This document shows, one piece after another, positions 5,225 to 6,377 of a DNA stretch of 6,377 nt. The DNA is from an uncultured Desulfomonile sp. (GTDB lineage: Bacteria; Desulfobacterota; Desulfomonilia; Desulfomonilales; Desulfomonilaceae). The stretch covers positions 1 through 6,377 of the forward strand of contig CALDNG010000014.1 of assembly GCA_937915285.1 (NCBI GenBank), written 5' to 3'. A model generated the notes under the pieces. That model did no database searches. It saw nothing but the letters and a program-made list of their open reading frames with translations, and had not been told where the DNA came from. A program made the position numbers and the translations under genes. The first letter of the stretch is position 1, and every line of letters begins with the position of its first letter.

Positions 5225-5722
5225 TTATTCCAGTATTCCGTTGGGAAACATCTCCAGTGCCTTCTTCATATCGGAGACCTTGAATATGAAGAGAGCCGAA
5301 ACACCGTCGGAGAATCCGGCCCCGTATGTATACGATATGTTAATGCCGGCATCCCCGAAAGACTTGGAAACCTTGTTGAGAAGACCAGGCCTGTTTTGCA
5401 GGACCAGCCCTATGACATCCTCGAGTTTCACCTTGTAACCGGCAGCGTTTAGAACCTCTACCGCTTTATCAGGATTGTCCGTGATGAACCTGATCATGGA
5501 ATACTTTGCCGATTCAGTGAGGATGGCTTCGTAATAGTCCCTGGGAGCTACTCTTCTGCCGGTCTGGCTCCGCACGTCGTATAAAGCCAAGAGATATTCA
5601 TTCGCGTCCTGAATGTTCATGGCTTCAATATTAATGTGTTCGTTCTTTAATATCTCTGTCAACTTTGCCAGTTCTCCGGGCGCGTCGGCCAGCATTACTT
5701 CCAGTTGCTTTTTTATTGGCAT
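5225..5722 (-). CDS. Tandem ACT-domain protein (amino-acid-binding, regulatory)
   Basis: A 165-residue cytoplasmic protein made of two ACT domains and no catalytic domain. The first begins KQLEVMLADAPGELAKL with HINIEAMNIQDA near 29-40. The second begins EDVIGLVLQNRPGLLNKV near 101-118 with DAGINISYTYG near 124-134. Stand-alone tandem ACT proteins usually run about 140-145 residues. The extra length lies between about 48 and 75, inside the first ACT domain, where an arginine- and tyrosine-rich stretch precedes SMIRFITDNPDKAVEVL. ACT domains bind amino acids and adjust partner enzymes. In anaerobes such genes often sit beside phenylacetate-CoA ligases, but no such gene is visible here, so the ligand and partner are unknown. 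The ATG at 5722 has AAGGAG with six bases between GGAG and the start. It is divergent from the gene at 5943 and upstream of the glycosyltransferase operon on the same strand. Confidence 0.88.
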   Translation of the reverse strand: MPIKKQLEVMLADAPGELAKLTEILKNEHINIEAMNIQDANEYLLALYDVRSQTGRRVAPRDYYEAILTESAKYSMIRFITDNPDKAVEVLNAAGYKVKLEDVIGLVLQNRPGLLNKVSKSFGDAGINISYTYGAGFSDGVSALFIFKVSDMKKALEMFPNGILE

Positions 5723-5831
5723 GGTCTACTCCTTGGAGTTTATCTGAAACCGATTATGCCTCAGTTCTTGTTTGAAGTGAATTCTTTTGGCGTATATTAA
5801 AAAACTGTTCAGCACGACCTGCAACTCCAGG

Positions 5832-5859
5832 ATTTCAATTTTAAGATTGCTTGTGTCAA
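5832..5859 (-). promoter_or_regulatory. Candidate promoter for the ACT gene
   Basis: A perfect TTGACA (5854-5859) on the minus strand is followed after 16 bases by TGAAAT (5832-5837, four of six -10 consensus). It would give a leader of roughly 100 bases before the ATG at 5722. A second option closer to the gene pairs TTGCAG with TTTAAT at 17 bases spacing. The divergent gap at 5723-5942 must also hold the promoter of the plus-strand gene; a weak plus-strand TTGAAG (5772-5777) with TATATT or TATTAA near 5793-5800 is the best I see. Confidence 0.4.
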
Positions 5860-5942
5860 GATTAAGAGTATTGTGAACATGCAACTGTGTTTTCAAAGGA
5901 CTGTAGCGCTCTTTTTGGGGCAAGGCTATCCCAGGATAAATT

Positions 5943-6377
5943 TTGGAACCAACGCTTAAAAATCATTATTACTCGAGCGAATTGCTGAACAGAAAAGTCT
6001 TTTCTGAGGACGGCAATGTTCTGGGGGTCGCAGTTGACTTTGTTGTCGACCTAGAAAAGCCTTTGCCCGAAGTCATTGATATTGTTTACCGCAAAAAGAG
6101 ATCTAGCCGGAAATTCAGCGCCAAATGGTCGGACGTCAAAGATTTACCTCCGTCTCAGATCAGACTGAAAAGAGAGGCCAATCCTCCGGTTCCGATACAG
6201 ACCACCACTTACAATGATTCACTGTTTCTTTTAAAAGAATTTTTGTTGGACAAACAGATAGTCGATGTACACGGGGCGAAGGTTGAAAGGGTCAATGATC
6301 TGAAGTTCATAGCATCCGATGGCAAGCTTTTGCTGGTTCAGGTGGATGTGGGGTTGCCTGGCCTTCTCAGGCGTCTA
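5943..6377 (+). CDS. PRC-barrel/MgtE N-terminal-type protein, partial (runs off window end)
   Basis: 145 codons stay open from TTG at 5943 to the window end. AGGA (5933-5936) lies six bases before this TTG, and an in-frame stop sits at 5937-5939, so TTG at 5943 is preferred; TTG at 5982 is the other option. Residues 13-37 (ELLNRKVFSEDG, then VLGVAVDFVVDL) form a first PRC-barrel-like unit. Residues 94-119 carry the LLKEFLLDKQIVDV and KVERVND pattern, followed by DGKLLLVQVDVGLPGLLRRL. This double pattern is typical of proteins in which PRC-barrel-like repeats precede a MgtE N-terminal domain and CBS domains, sometimes annotated as magnesium transporter regulators. The MgtE-N and CBS parts would lie beyond the window. 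Without the C-terminus it is unknown whether a membrane channel domain is present. It is divergent from the ACT gene. Confidence 0.75.
   Translation, partial: MEPTLKNHYYSSELLNRKVFSEDGNVLGVAVDFVVDLEKPLPEVIDIVYRKKRSSRKFSAKWSDVKDLPPSQIRLKREANPPVPIQTTTYNDSLFLLKEFLLDKQIVDVHGAKVERVNDLKFIASDGKLLLVQVDVGLPGLLRRL

Noticed and set aside
5726..5923. Minus-strand open frame of 65 codons starting at TTG just upstream of the ACT gene
   Set aside because: Rare start codon, no good Shine-Dalgarno sequence, no recognisable domain, and its stop lies just beside the ACT ribosome binding site. It fits better as untranslated promoter region.
1..6377. CRISPR array, insertion sequence, tRNA or rRNA
   Set aside because: No regularly spaced direct repeats, transposase motifs, terminal inverted repeats, or tRNA/rRNA signatures were seen on either strand.

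Overview
The window looks like the start of an assembled contig from an anaerobic Gram-negative bacterium, most likely a sulfate-reducing or syntrophic member of Desulfobacterota (the former Deltaproteobacteria). This is inferred from gene content: a MvhD-like iron-sulfur protein beside MetV and MetF (methyl branch of the Wood-Ljungdahl pathway), a ferredoxin-type archaeal-style glutamate synthase, and two lipopolysaccharide-core-like glycosyltransferases that imply an outer membrane. Bases 1-48 are not genomic. They match the 3' 48 bases of the Illumina P5/TruSeq universal adapter, so genomic sequence starts at 49 and the first gene is cut there.

Every gene from 49 to 5722 is on the minus strand. 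In transcription order, from high to low coordinates, they are: a tandem ACT-domain protein (5722-5225); a 250-base gap with a strong promoter-like sequence; a family 2 glycosyltransferase resembling WaaE/KdtX (4974-4186); a family 4 glycosyltransferase resembling WaaG (4102-2921); an AT-rich 185-base gap; a small MvhD-family protein (2735-2322); MetV (2216-1548); MetF (1551-628, overlapping metV by 3 bases); and the start of a two-[4Fe-4S] ferredoxin/FMN glutamate synthase-like protein (551-49, cut). At the right end, divergent from the ACT gene, a plus-strand gene begins at a TTG codon (5943) and runs off the window. It encodes the N-terminus of a PRC-barrel/MgtE-N type protein.

The metabolic core is mvhD-metV-metF. 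In acetogens such as Moorella thermoacetica, MetV and MetF work in a complex with HdrCBA and MvhD. Here only MvhD, MetV and MetF are present, no Hdr gene lies between the glycosyltransferase and MvhD, and MvhD lacks one cysteine of its usual first CxxC. The cluster is followed closely by another iron-sulfur/flavin oxidoreductase. This reduced arrangement is the most interesting biology in the window. The two glycosyltransferases probably form a separate envelope operon with its own promoter, whose predicted transcription start falls almost on the start codon. No CRISPR array, insertion sequence, rRNA or tRNA was seen.
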